From Pseudomonas sp. WS 5079 (lineage in GTDB: Bacteria > Pseudomonadota > Gammaproteobacteria > Pseudomonadales > Pseudomonadaceae), in the NCBI RefSeq assembly GCF_012985465.1, contig NZ_JAAQWN010000007.1, positions 124,001 through 188,000 on the forward strand: a DNA stretch of 64,000 nt. Reading direction: 5' to 3'. Below, piece by piece: positions 1-7,512 of this stretch; within the stretch, counting starts at the first letter, position 1, and every line of letters starts with the position of its first letter. Position numbers and translations under genes: made by a program. The notes beneath the pieces are model-generated. The model did no database searches. It was given only the letters and a program-made list of their open reading frames with translations, and was not told the origin of the DNA.

Positions 1-428
1 TTCAGGCCGGCGGCGTTGATATCGCGGGCGGCATGGCTGTAGTTGCTGCTGACGTAATCCTGCTGGGCCGAGGTGCTATGCAACAGACTGCCGGGCTGCA
101 TAAAGAACTGCTGCACGTGGATATTGGCCGGCAGGCTGTCCTTGCGCAGGGCGGCGAGGAAGTCCAGCTCGGGATAATCGCCAAACACCCGCTCGATAAA
201 CGGCTCCAGGAAACGCTTCTGCAAGCCATCGCCCAACGGTGGGCGGCCCAGGCTGAGGGCCGTGTAGATGGTCAGCGCCCGCTCGGGCAGCTTGGCAATG
301 CGCCGGTACAAGGCGTTGGCAAACAGATTCGGCTTGCCCAGGCCCAGCGGCATACCCATGTGGATATGCGCAGGCAAGCGCTCCAGTACGTCATCGACTG
401 CTTGTTCGATTGAACACAACTGCACCAT
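1..428 (-). CDS. Acetyl-CoA hydrolase/transferase family protein, N-terminal part (runs off the window)
   Basis: Only the first 142 codons are present and the gene continues beyond position 1. It reads MVQLCSIEQAVDDVLERLP, then HMGMPLGLGKPNLFANALY, which resembles the N-terminal CoA-transferase-like fold of the bacterial acetyl-CoA hydrolase/transferase family. The ATG at 428 follows a strong CAGGAGGG ribosome site. Members move CoA between acetate or other short acids, or hydrolyse the thioester; substrate cannot be told from this fragment. It lies upstream of cycB on the same strand order but is separated by a terminator at 522-548, so it has its own promoter. Family assignment is from recognition of the sequence and its usual neighbourhood beside cytochrome c5. 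Confidence 0.7.
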   Translation of the reverse strand, partial: MVQLCSIEQAVDDVLERLPAHIHMGMPLGLGKPNLFANALYRRIAKLPERALTIYTALSLGRPPLGDGLQKRFLEPFIERVFGDYPELDFLAALRKDSLPANIHVQQFFMQPGSLLHSTSAQQDYVSSNYSHAARDINAAGL

Positions 429-521
429 CCGACCCTCCTGAACATTCCGTGATTAGGGGTTGGACCGAGCTTGCCGGGTCTTTGCTGCAATGAACAGCCT
501 TGGCCGCCAAATTGCGCCCAC

Positions 522-548
522 AAAAAAGCCGCTGGTCAGCGGCTTTTT
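522..548 (-). terminator. Intrinsic terminator after cytochrome c5 gene
   Basis: The inverted repeat AAAGCCGCT-GGTC-AGCGGCTTT is flanked by A and T runs. It sits 14 bases past the cycB stop, with the U-tract on the minus strand formed by the A-run at 522-527. It can act in both directions. Confidence 0.85.
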
Positions 549-561
549 GGCGAAGATCGGT

Positions 562-987
562 TTATTTCAAACCAGACATCTTCTCGATCGCAGCCTTGAG
601 GTCGTCATCCGAGCAATCGGAGCAGGTGCCTTTAGGCGGCATGGCGTTAATGCCGGTGATGGCTTTGGCCAGGATGCCGTCGAGGCCGCCCTGGTGGTCG
701 GCGCGTTCTTTCCAGGCTGCGGTGTCACCGATTTTCGGTGCACCCAACAGGCCCGTGCCGTGGCAAGCATTACAGTGTTTGGCAATGACTTCGTCCGGCG
801 TTTTCGCACCGCCGCCGCCTGCTGTCACAGCGACTTCCATCCCCTTGCACTCTTGCCCCTGGACACACACCTGTCCGACAGGCGCCAGGCGCTTGGCAAT
901 ATCATCATTGGTCGCAGCTTGAGCGCTGGCAGCCCAAAGGGCCAGTACGGTTGCTGGTACGGCCAGCATTTTCATAATTAGGTTCAC
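562..987 (-). CDS. cycB: Cytochrome c5 family protein
   Basis: This is a small periplasmic monohaem cytochrome of about 141 residues. A signal peptide (KMLAVPATVLALWAASAQA) is followed by the single haem site CNACH and by the C-terminal pair in GTCSDCSD, the disulfide typical of cytochrome c5. An MPP motif supplies the likely axial methionine. A further pair of cysteines (CVQGQEC) lies between signal peptide and haem site. I chose the GTG at 987 because GAGGG precedes it at good spacing; ATG codons at 975 and 969 are alternatives that still give a signal peptide. It presumably carries electrons to terminal oxidases. The same gene flanks pauR in other pseudomonads. Confidence 0.85.
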   Translation of the reverse strand: MNLIMKMLAVPATVLALWAASAQAATNDDIAKRLAPVGQVCVQGQECKGMEVAVTAGGGGAKTPDEVIAKHCNACHGTGLLGAPKIGDTAAWKERADHQGGLDGILAKAITGINAMPPKGTCSDCSDDDLKAAIEKMSGLK

Positions 988-1156
988 GCGTTCACCCTCA
1001 TGGTGGCTATTCACGCCTGCGGCCACGGTTTCGCAGGCGGCGAAAGTATAACGGTTAGGCCGCCTCACTGAAACAACCCTATTATCCAAGGGGAGATTCA
1101 GTAGGGCGAAATACAACGATGGGCACCTCTGCAAGGTAGGCAGGGCGCCTCTTCTG

Positions 1157-1705
1157 TTAAAAGTTCGCGGGCGTGGCTGCGCTGATTAGTCGCGCCGGCA
1201 CATCGAACGGATTACGAAAACGGTGCGGCTTGGTGCTTTCAAAGTAGTAGCTATCGCCGGCTTCGAGCACAAAAGTTTCGACGCCCACGACCAACTCCAG
1301 ACGACCTTCCAACAAGATCCCGGTTTCCTCACCATCATGGGTCAGCATTTCCTCGCCGGTATCGGCGCCTGGTGGGTAGATTTCGTTGAGAAACGCAATC
1401 GCCCGGCTGGGATGCGCCCGGCCCACCAGTTTCATAGTGACCGCGCCATCGGAGATGTCGATCAGCTCATTGGCTTTATAGACGATCTGCGTCGGTTTTT
1501 CCTGGAGGATCTCCTCGGAAAAGAACTCGACCATGGACATGGGAATGCCGCCCAGCACCTTGCGCAAGGAGCTGATGGAGGGGCTGACACTGTTTTTCTC
1601 GATCATCGAAATGGTGCTGTTGGTGACGCCCGCACGCTTGGCGAGTTCACGCTGGGAAAGACCTTTCAGTTTACGGATGGATTGCAGTCGTTCGCCGACG
1701 TCCAA
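1157..1705 (-). CDS. pauR: PauR/PuuR-type transcriptional regulator (XRE HTH plus cupin)
   Basis: The protein has 182 residues. An N-terminal XRE helix-turn-helix (about residues 5-60, LSQRELAKRAGVTNSTISMI) is joined to a C-terminal cupin sensor domain (about 110-180, with GEETGILLEGRLELVVG and EAGDSYYFESTKPHRF). This architecture is that of PuuR of E. coli and PauR of P. aeruginosa, repressors of polyamine (putrescine, cadaverine, spermidine) catabolism. Its position between the cytochrome c5 gene and dadX matches PauR. Probable targets in this window are the FAD oxidoreductase at 5819 and the aldehyde dehydrogenase at 13459. The effector is inferred from homologues. Confidence 0.85.
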   Translation of the reverse strand: MDVGERLQSIRKLKGLSQRELAKRAGVTNSTISMIEKNSVSPSISSLRKVLGGIPMSMVEFFSEEILQEKPTQIVYKANELIDISDGAVTMKLVGRAHPSRAIAFLNEIYPPGADTGEEMLTHDGEETGILLEGRLELVVGVETFVLEAGDSYYFESTKPHRFRNPFDVPARLISAATPANF

Positions 1706-1821
1706 TGCAGGAGCCTCCTAGGATTCAGGCTTTGTTGTAATTGAGCGTTATCATGGCGACAGCGTTCAGTATTTACAACACTTTGGTCTGAATCCTGGTG
1801 GACGTGATCGGCGGCCTGCGG

Positions 1822-2895
1822 CTATGTGCCGGAATAGAGCCGTGGCACGCGGCGCAGGTTGCAAAAAATCTGGTAGGGAATGGTATCGGCGGCGCTCGCC
1901 ACATCGCTGGCGAGGATGTTTTTGCCCCACAACTCCACGGTCGAGCCCAGGCCGGCCTGGGGCATGTCGGTCAGGTCGATGCACAGCATGTCCATCGACA
2001 CCCGCCCCAGCAGCTGGCTGCGCTGGCCGGCGACCAGCACCGGCGTGCCGGTCGGCGCGTGCCGTGGATAACCGTCGGCATAGCCCATGGCAACCACGCC
2101 GATACGCATCGGCTTGGGCGTCACGAAGCGCGCGCCATAACCCACTGGCTCGCCCGCAGGCAGCTCGCGTACGCAGATGACTTTCGACTCCAGGGTCATC
2201 ACCGGCTGCAAACGCGCGGCAACTGCCTGGTCTTCGCCAAAGGGCGTCGCACCGTAAAGCATGATGCCCGGTCGTACCCAATCACTGGAAACGCTCGGCC
2301 AGCCCATCACCGACGGCGAATTGCGCAGGCTGACCTGGGCCGCCAGGCCCTGGCGCGCCGCCTCGAACACCGCGACCTGCTCATCGCTGCTGGCGCAGTC
2401 CAGCTCATCGGCACGGGCGAAGTGGCTCATCAGCACAATCTTTGCGACTTTGCCGCTGGCCAGCAGGCGCTGGTACGCATCGTGATAGTCCTTGGGATGC
2501 AGCCCAACCCGGTGCATGCCCGAATCCAGCTTCAACCACACCGTCAGCGGCTTGCTCAGGCGCGCCTGTTCAATTGCCTCCAGTTGCCACAGCGAATGCA
2601 CCACGCACCACAAGTCATGCTCGATGATCAGCGGCAGCTCGTCGGCCTCGAAGAATCCTTCGAGCAACAACACCGGCCCACCAATTGCAGCGGCGCGCAG
2701 CTCCAGCGCTTCCTCGATGCAGGCCACGGCAAAACCGTCGGCCTGGTCTTCCAGGGCCAGGGCCACACGCACGGCACCATGGCCATAGGCATCGGCCTTG
2801 ATCACGGCGAGGGCCTTGGCCCCGGTCAGTTCGCGGGCCAATTGGTAGTTATGGCGCAGGGCTTGTAGGTCGATCAGGGCACGGGCAGGACGCAT
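1822..2895 (-). CDS. dadX: Catabolic alanine racemase DadX
   Basis: This is a PLP-dependent fold-III alanine racemase of 357 residues, interconverting L- and D-alanine. The cofactor lysine is K33 in AVIKADAYGHGA, and the second active-site tyrosine is in the PVGYGARFV region. It lies downstream of dadA and a ridA gene on the same strand, and it would feed D-alanine to DadA for use as a carbon source while also supporting peptidoglycan supply. A terminator-like hairpin at 2926-2960 separates it from the ridA gene, so only part of the dadA transcript may reach it. The ATG at 2895 follows a purine-rich tract. Confidence 0.93.
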   Translation of the reverse strand: MRPARALIDLQALRHNYQLARELTGAKALAVIKADAYGHGAVRVALALEDQADGFAVACIEEALELRAAAIGGPVLLLEGFFEADELPLIIEHDLWCVVHSLWQLEAIEQARLSKPLTVWLKLDSGMHRVGLHPKDYHDAYQRLLASGKVAKIVLMSHFARADELDCASSDEQVAVFEAARQGLAAQVSLRNSPSVMGWPSVSSDWVRPGIMLYGATPFGEDQAVAARLQPVMTLESKVICVRELPAGEPVGYGARFVTPKPMRIGVVAMGYADGYPRHAPTGTPVLVAGQRSQLLGRVSMDMLCIDLTDMPQAGLGSTVELWGKNILASDVASAADTIPYQIFCNLRRVPRLYSGT

Positions 2896-2925
2896 GGCGG
2901 CAGGCTTCTAGGCGGCGGTGGGAAG

Positions 2926-2960
2926 AAAAAACCGGTACCGGCCAATAGCGCCGGCACCGG
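2926..2960 (-). terminator. Intrinsic terminator between ridA and dadX
   Basis: The arms CCGGTACCGGC and GCCGGCACCGG enclose a 7-base loop with one mismatch, followed on the minus strand by TTTTTT. It begins just past the ridA stop and ends about 30 bases before the dadX start, so it should reduce or uncouple dadX expression from dadA-ridA. Confidence 0.75.
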
Positions 2961-2972
2961 AAGAGGGATCGT

Positions 2973-3326
2973 TTATGGCAGAGCAGCCACGACGGACAGC
3001 TCCACCAGGATTTCTGGCTCACACAGCTTCGACTCGACCGTGGCACGGGCCGGGGCCACGCCTTTTGGCAGCCACTTGTCCCAAACCGCGTTCATGCCGG
3101 CAAAGTCGGCGTCGATGTCTTTGAGATAGATCGTCACCGACAGCAACTTGGTTTTGTCGGTACCGGCCAGATCCAGCAATCGCTCGATATTGGCCAGGGT
3201 TTCTCGGGTCTGCTGTTCAATCCCGGCACTCATGTCGTCGCCGACTTGTCCTGCCAGATACACGGTACCGCTGTGGACAACGATCTGGCTCATGCGCTCA
3301 TTGGTGAGCTGGCGCTGGATTGACAT
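2973..3326 (-). CDS. RidA family deaminase linked to D-alanine dehydrogenase
   Basis: The protein has 117 residues and starts MSIQRQLTNERMSQIV. It is a YjgF/YER057c/UK114 (RidA) family member. The conserved pocket arginine is visible in GVAPARATVESKLCEPEILVEL. RidA proteins hydrolyse reactive imines and enamines such as those released by amino-acid dehydrogenases. Its first 29 bases overlap the 3' end of dadA, so the two are translationally linked. The inferred job is to clear the imino acid produced by DadA. It is clearly diverged from the second RidA at 28825. Confidence 0.9.
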   Translation of the reverse strand: MSIQRQLTNERMSQIVVHSGTVYLAGQVGDDMSAGIEQQTRETLANIERLLDLAGTDKTKLLSVTIYLKDIDADFAGMNAVWDKWLPKGVAPARATVESKLCEPEILVELSVVAALP

Positions 3327-4599
3327 GTTTTGTGGACTCCTGAGGGTTGCCGTAACGGGAAATATCAAGGCCTGCGGCACTGATCTGCGGGGTTTTCTTG
3401 GCCATCAGGTCCGCCAGCAGGCGACCAGAGCCACAGGCCATGGTCCAGCCGAGGGTGCCGTGGCCGGTATTCAAGAACAGGTTCTTGAAGGGCGTGGCGC
3501 CGACGATCGGCGTACCGTCCGGGGTAGTCGGACGCAGGCCGGTCCAGAAGGTGGCTTCGCTCAAATCACCGCCCTGAGGATAAAGGTCGTTGACGATCAT
3601 CTCCAGGGTTTCGCGCCGGCGCGGGTTCAGCGACAGGTCAAAACCGGCTATTTCAGCCATGCCACCGACGCGGATACGGTTGTCGAAACGGGTGATCGCG
3701 ACCTTGTAGGTCTCGTCGAGAATGGTCGAGGTCGGGGCCATCGCCGGGTTGGTGATCGGCACGGTCAGGGAGTAACCCTTGAGCGGATACACCGGCGCCT
3801 TGATCCCCAGCGGCTTGAGCAACTGCGGCGAGTAACTGCCCAGGGCCAGCACGTAGCGGTCGGCGGTTTCCAGCTTGCCGTCGATCCACACACCGTTGAT
3901 GCGGTCGCCGGCGTGGTCCAGGCGCTGAATGTCCTGTTCAAAGCGGAACTCCACACCCAACTGCTTGCACATATCGGCCAGGCGGGTGGTGAACATCTGG
4001 CAGTCGCCGGTCTGGTCATTGGGCAGGCGCAGGGCACCGGCCAGGATATCCGTGACGCTGGCCAGGGCCGGCTCGACGCGGGCAATGCCGGCGCGGTCAA
4101 GCAGCTCGAACGGAACCCCGGACTCTTTCAGCACGGCGATATCCTTGGCCGCGCCATCGAGTTGCGCCTGGGTGCGGAACAATTGCGTAGTACCCAGGCT
4201 ACGGCCTTCGTAGGCGATACCGGTTTCGGCGCGCAGTTCGTCGAGGCAGTCGCGGCTGTACTCGGACAGGCGCACCATGCGCTCTTTGTTCACCGCATAA
4301 CGGTTGGCCGTGCAGTTGCGCAGCATCTGCGCCATCCACAGGTATTGGTCGATATCGGCGGTGGCCTTGATCGCCAGCGGCGCATGGCGCTGCAGCAACC
4401 ACTTGATGGCCTTGAGCGGCACGCCCGGCGCGGCCCATGGCGACGCATAACCGGGCGAGACCTGGCCGGCGTTGGCGAAGCTGGTCTCCATTGCAACGGC
4501 CGGCTGACGGTCGACCACGACCACCTCAAAACCGGCACGCGCCAAATAGTAGGCACTGGCCACACCAATGACACCGCTACCCAAGACCAAAACGCGCAT
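3298..4599 (-). CDS. dadA: D-amino acid dehydrogenase small subunit DadA
   Basis: This is an FAD enzyme of 433 residues that oxidises D-alanine and other D-amino acids to 2-oxo acids and passes electrons to the respiratory chain at the inner membrane. The dinucleotide-binding motif VLVLGSGVIGVASAYYLARAG is at the N-terminus, and the C-terminal GTLGWTMACGSGRLLADL is typical of DadA. I use the ATG at 4599; upstream in-frame codons lie in the promoter. The gene is divergent from dadR, with a 156-bp control region between them. Its end overlaps the next ridA gene. Confidence 0.95.
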   Translation of the reverse strand: MRVLVLGSGVIGVASAYYLARAGFEVVVVDRQPAVAMETSFANAGQVSPGYASPWAAPGVPLKAIKWLLQRHAPLAIKATADIDQYLWMAQMLRNCTANRYAVNKERMVRLSEYSRDCLDELRAETGIAYEGRSLGTTQLFRTQAQLDGAAKDIAVLKESGVPFELLDRAGIARVEPALASVTDILAGALRLPNDQTGDCQMFTTRLADMCKQLGVEFRFEQDIQRLDHAGDRINGVWIDGKLETADRYVLALGSYSPQLLKPLGIKAPVYPLKGYSLTVPITNPAMAPTSTILDETYKVAITRFDNRIRVGGMAEIAGFDLSLNPRRRETLEMIVNDLYPQGGDLSEATFWTGLRPTTPDGTPIVGATPFKNLFLNTGHGTLGWTMACGSGRLLADLMAKKTPQISAAGLDISRYGNPQESTKHVNPAPAHQ

Positions 4600-4687
4600 T
4601 TTTATATCCTCATCACGGCTTGACCGCTGACGTTTGTTGTTCAGCACAAAGATGTGGGCAGTATAAAAAGCAATGGCCAGTGCATTT

Positions 4688-4700
4688 CACTATATAAGTG
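4688..4700. promoter_or_regulatory. Palindrome in the dadA-dadR divergent promoter region
   Basis: CACTATATAAGTG is a near-perfect inverted repeat in an AT-rich tract between dadA and dadR. Lrp-family regulators bind AT-rich imperfect palindromes next to their own genes, so this is a candidate DadR site. It could equally be part of the core promoter. No binding evidence is available. Confidence 0.35.
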
Positions 4701-4755
4701 CCTATATTTGGCGACAATTCTCGGCAAAAACCCTTTTCACGGAGGAGCATCCCCT

Positions 4756-5244
4756 ATGCGGACCAATACCCAGACCAAGCGGGAGCTGGACAAGATCGAC
4801 CGCAACATCCTGCGCATCCTGCAGGCCGACGGGCGGATTTCGTTTACCGAGCTGGGGGAGAAGGTCGGGCTGTCGACCACGCCTTGCACCGAACGGGTCC
4901 GGCGCCTGGAGCGCGAGGGGATCATCATGGGCTACAACGCCCGCCTCAATCCGCAGCACTTGAAGGGTAGCCTGCTGGTGTTTGTCGAGATCAGCCTCGA
5001 CTACAAATCCGGCGATACCTTCGAAGAATTCCGACGTGCCGTGCTGAAACTGCCCCATGTGCTGGAGTGTCACCTGGTCTCAGGGGATTTCGACTATCTG
5101 GTGAAGGCGCGGATCTCCGAGATGGCTTCGTACCGCAAACTGCTGGGCGACATCCTGCTCAAGCTGCCCCATGTGCGCGAATCCAAGAGCTATATCGTGA
5201 TGGAAGAGGTGAAGGAGAGCCTGAACCTGCCGATCCCGGATTGA
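4756..5244 (+). CDS. dadR: Lrp/AsnC family regulator of the dad genes
   Basis: The protein has 162 residues. An N-terminal AsnC-type helix-turn-helix (about residues 10-60; LDKIDRNILRILQADGRISF, GLSTTPCTERVRRLE) is joined to a RAM ligand-binding domain (about 70-150). It is the leucine-responsive family regulator that in P. aeruginosa activates dadAX in response to alanine. It is divergent from dadA. The ATG at 4756 follows a GGAGGA site at 4741, which rules out the longer upstream readings. Orthologues have been called lrp or bkdR-like, but the location next to dadA favours DadR. Confidence 0.9.
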   Translation: MRTNTQTKRELDKIDRNILRILQADGRISFTELGEKVGLSTTPCTERVRRLEREGIIMGYNARLNPQHLKGSLLVFVEISLDYKSGDTFEEFRRAVLKLPHVLECHLVSGDFDYLVKARISEMASYRKLLGDILLKLPHVRESKSYIVMEEVKESLNLPIPD

Positions 5245-5256
5245 CGCCCCTACCGT

Positions 5257-5338
5257 GTAGGAGCCGGCTTGCCGGCGATGAGGCCCTGGAGTCATGCATT
5301 CAATTGAACGACGCCATCGCCGGCAAGCCGGCTCCTAC
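5257..5338. repeat. REPIN, GCCGGC version
   Basis: GTAGGAGCCGGCTTGCCGGCGATG and its inverted partner CATCGCCGGCAAGCCGGCTCCTAC enclose about 35 bp. It lies between the convergent dadR and YkgJ-like genes. Confidence 0.95.
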
Positions 5339-5349
5339 AAGGGGAGCAG

Positions 5350-5703
5350 TCAGACCAGGACCTGCCGGGTGGTCGCCATGTACTCGTGGATCTGCTTCTC
5401 CACCCGCGGGTGAATCAACTCCACCGGGCCACGGTTGTTGGGGCATGGCAGGCTGGGGGTAGTACCAAACAGCCGGCAGATCAGCGGGCGTTCGTCGTAC
5501 ACCGTGCAGCCGTCGGGGCCCAGGTGTACGCAATTGAGCTCATCCATGGCCGCTTCCTGCTCGGCCGCCGTCTTGCGCGGCAGGCGCGACATTTCCTCGG
5601 TGGATGTAGTCACCGGCCCACAGCAATCATGGCAACCCGGCACACACTCGAACGAGGGAATCTGCCGGCGCAGCGCGTTGACTTTCTGGCTGTTGCAACT
5701 CAT
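5350..5703 (-). CDS. YkgJ-like cysteine cluster protein
   Basis: This is a small soluble protein of 117 residues with the CxxxCxxCC signature at C20, C24, C27 and C28 (CVPGCHDCC), followed by four further cysteines near 58, 66, 76 and 86. This is the pattern of the YkgJ/PF03692 family, thought to bind a zinc or iron-sulfur centre; no reaction is established. The LICRLFGTTP segment is typical of the family. It is divergent from the FAD oxidoreductase at 5819 and there is no clear operon partner. Confidence 0.8.
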   Translation of the reverse strand: MSCNSQKVNALRRQIPSFECVPGCHDCCGPVTTSTEEMSRLPRKTAAEQEAAMDELNCVHLGPDGCTVYDERPLICRLFGTTPSLPCPNNRGPVELIHPRVEKQIHEYMATTRQVLV

Positions 5704-5818
5704 CGAAACCCATACCGAACGGCGAATAGGCGTGGATTTTGCCCTAAAAGCCCCGAGTGAGACAGCTTCACCCGACCGCTGTATCCTGCGTCAAATTTTC
5801 CAAACACGGATGCTCCCC

Positions 5819-7111
5819 ATGACCGCCAGCGCCCGGCACACCACTTCCTACTACGCCGCCAGCAGCCTGCCGCAGCCCGATTATCCGGTGCTGGCAGGCG
5901 AAGTCGTCGCCGATGTGTGCGTGGTGGGCGGCGGGTTTTCCGGGCTGAACACCGCGCTGGAGCTGGCCGAGCGCGGCTTTAGCGTGGCGCTGCTGGAGGC
6001 GCGCAAGATCGCCTGGGGCGCCAGCGGGCGCAACGGCGGGCAGTTGATTCGTGGCGTCGGTCATGGCCTGGATCAGTTTGCCAATGTAGTCGGCACCGAA
6101 GGTGTGCGGCAGATGAAGCTGATGGGCCTGGAAGCCGTGGAAATCGTGCGCCAGCGGGTCGAGCGCTTTCAGATCGATTGCGACCTGGCCTGGGGCTACT
6201 GCGACCTGGCCAACAAGCCCCGCGACCTGCAAGGCCTGGCCGCCGACGCCGAAGAACTGCACGGGCTTGGTTATCGCCATGAACTGCGCCTGCTGCAAGC
6301 CGGGGAGATGCGCAGCGTGATCGGCTCCGACCGTTACGTGGGCGGCATGATCGACATGGGCTCCGGCCACCTGCACCCGCTGAACCTGGCCCTCGGTGAA
6401 GCCGCCGCCGCGCAGCAACTGGGGGTCAGGCTGTTCGAGCAGTCCGAAGCCCTGCGCATCGACTACGGCCCGGAAGTCAAAGTCCACACCGCCCAGGGCA
6501 GCGTGCGCGCCAAGACCCTGGTGCTGGGCTGCAATGCCTATCTCAATGGCCTCAACCCGCACCTGAGCGGCAAGGTGCTGCCCGCTGGCAGCTACATCAT
6601 TGCCACCCAACCCTTGAGCCCAACCCAGGCCGCCGAGTTACTGCCGCAAAACATGGCGGTGTGTGATCAGCGGGTCACGGTGGACTACTTCCGCTTGTCG
6701 GCCGACCGGCGCCTGCTGTTCGGCGGTGCTTGCCACTACTCCGGACGCGATCCCCAGGACATCGGCGCCTATATGCGGCCGAAGATGCTCAAGGTCTTCC
6801 CGCAATTGGCCGAGGCGAAGATCGACTATCAATGGGGCGGCATGATCGGCATCGGCGCCAACCGCCTGCCGCAGATTGGCCGGCTGGCTGACCAGCCCAA
6901 TGTGTACTTTGCCCAGGCCTACGCCGGCCATGGCCTGAACGCCACCCACCTGGCCGGCAAACTGTTGGCCGAAGCCATCAGCGGCCAGCACAGTGGGCGC
7001 TTCGATCTGTTTGCCCAGGTGCCACACATCACCTTCCCTGGCGGCAAGCACTTGCGCTCACCGCTGCTGGCCCTGGGCATGCTCTGGCACCGCTTGAAAG
7101 AACTGCTCTGA
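5819..7111 (+). CDS. pauB: PauB/PuuB-type FAD-dependent oxidoreductase
   Basis: This is a DAO-superfamily flavoprotein of 430 residues. The FAD-binding motif VCVVGGGFSGLNTALELAERG is near residues 35-55, followed by ASGRNGGQLIRG. PuuB and the PauB enzymes oxidise gamma-glutamylated polyamines to the aldehyde. Its place between dadR and a PauC-type dehydrogenase corresponds to a pauB paralogue of P. aeruginosa. The start could be 5810 or 5819; the latter has better spacing from ACGGA. Which polyamine it handles cannot be read from sequence. PauR is the likely regulator. Confidence 0.8.
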   Translation: MTASARHTTSYYAASSLPQPDYPVLAGEVVADVCVVGGGFSGLNTALELAERGFSVALLEARKIAWGASGRNGGQLIRGVGHGLDQFANVVGTEGVRQMKLMGLEAVEIVRQRVERFQIDCDLAWGYCDLANKPRDLQGLAADAEELHGLGYRHELRLLQAGEMRSVIGSDRYVGGMIDMGSGHLHPLNLALGEAAAAQQLGVRLFEQSEALRIDYGPEVKVHTAQGSVRAKTLVLGCNAYLNGLNPHLSGKVLPAGSYIIATQPLSPTQAAELLPQNMAVCDQRVTVDYFRLSADRRLLFGGACHYSGRDPQDIGAYMRPKMLKVFPQLAEAKIDYQWGGMIGIGANRLPQIGRLADQPNVYFAQAYAGHGLNATHLAGKLLAEAISGQHSGRFDLFAQVPHITFPGGKHLRSPLLALGMLWHRLKELL

Positions 7112-7112
7112 C

Positions 7113-7346
7113 TCAGCCGCGCCAGAACGGCTTCAAGCCTTCCCGGCGCGCTTGTTCAGTGCTCAGGCCGATGTCGCGCAGTTGCTCCGAGGTCAGGTCC
7201 AGCAAGGCCTTGCGCGTGTGGCGCCGGCGCCAGAACAGTTCCCAACGGCTCGGATTGCCAGGCGCCAGCCCGGCCAGCCCACGTTCCTGCCCTGCTTCCA
7301 GTTCCTGACTGTGTAATGCCAGCCGCACATCGCTCAAGCCACTCAT
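7113..7346 (-). CDS. DUF1127 domain small protein
   Basis: This is a basic small protein of 77 residues whose C-terminal half (FWRRRHTRKALLDLTSEQLRDIGLS then RREGLKPFW) is the DUF1127/YjiS-like motif. Some short DUF1127 proteins are RNA-binding and influence phosphate or carbon metabolism in alphaproteobacteria; nothing here shows that role. The ATG at 7346 follows GAGGGG. Its stop lies two bases from the end of the oxidoreductase gene (convergent), and it is divergent from the MocR regulator. Confidence 0.75.
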   Translation of the reverse strand: MSGLSDVRLALHSQELEAGQERGLAGLAPGNPSRWELFWRRRHTRKALLDLTSEQLRDIGLSTEQARREGLKPFWRG

Positions 7347-7512
7347 TGTCTTGCCCCTCATTTGCCTGTTGCCATGAGTGACTAGAATGGACGGCACGGT
7401 AAAACCATTACAGATTCAATGATCCTTTATTAAATCCATACAGATACTGCCAACCATGGGCTGAATCCTGTATTTTCCATGCATCTGTACTGGTCCCTTG
7501 GGAGCGACCGCC

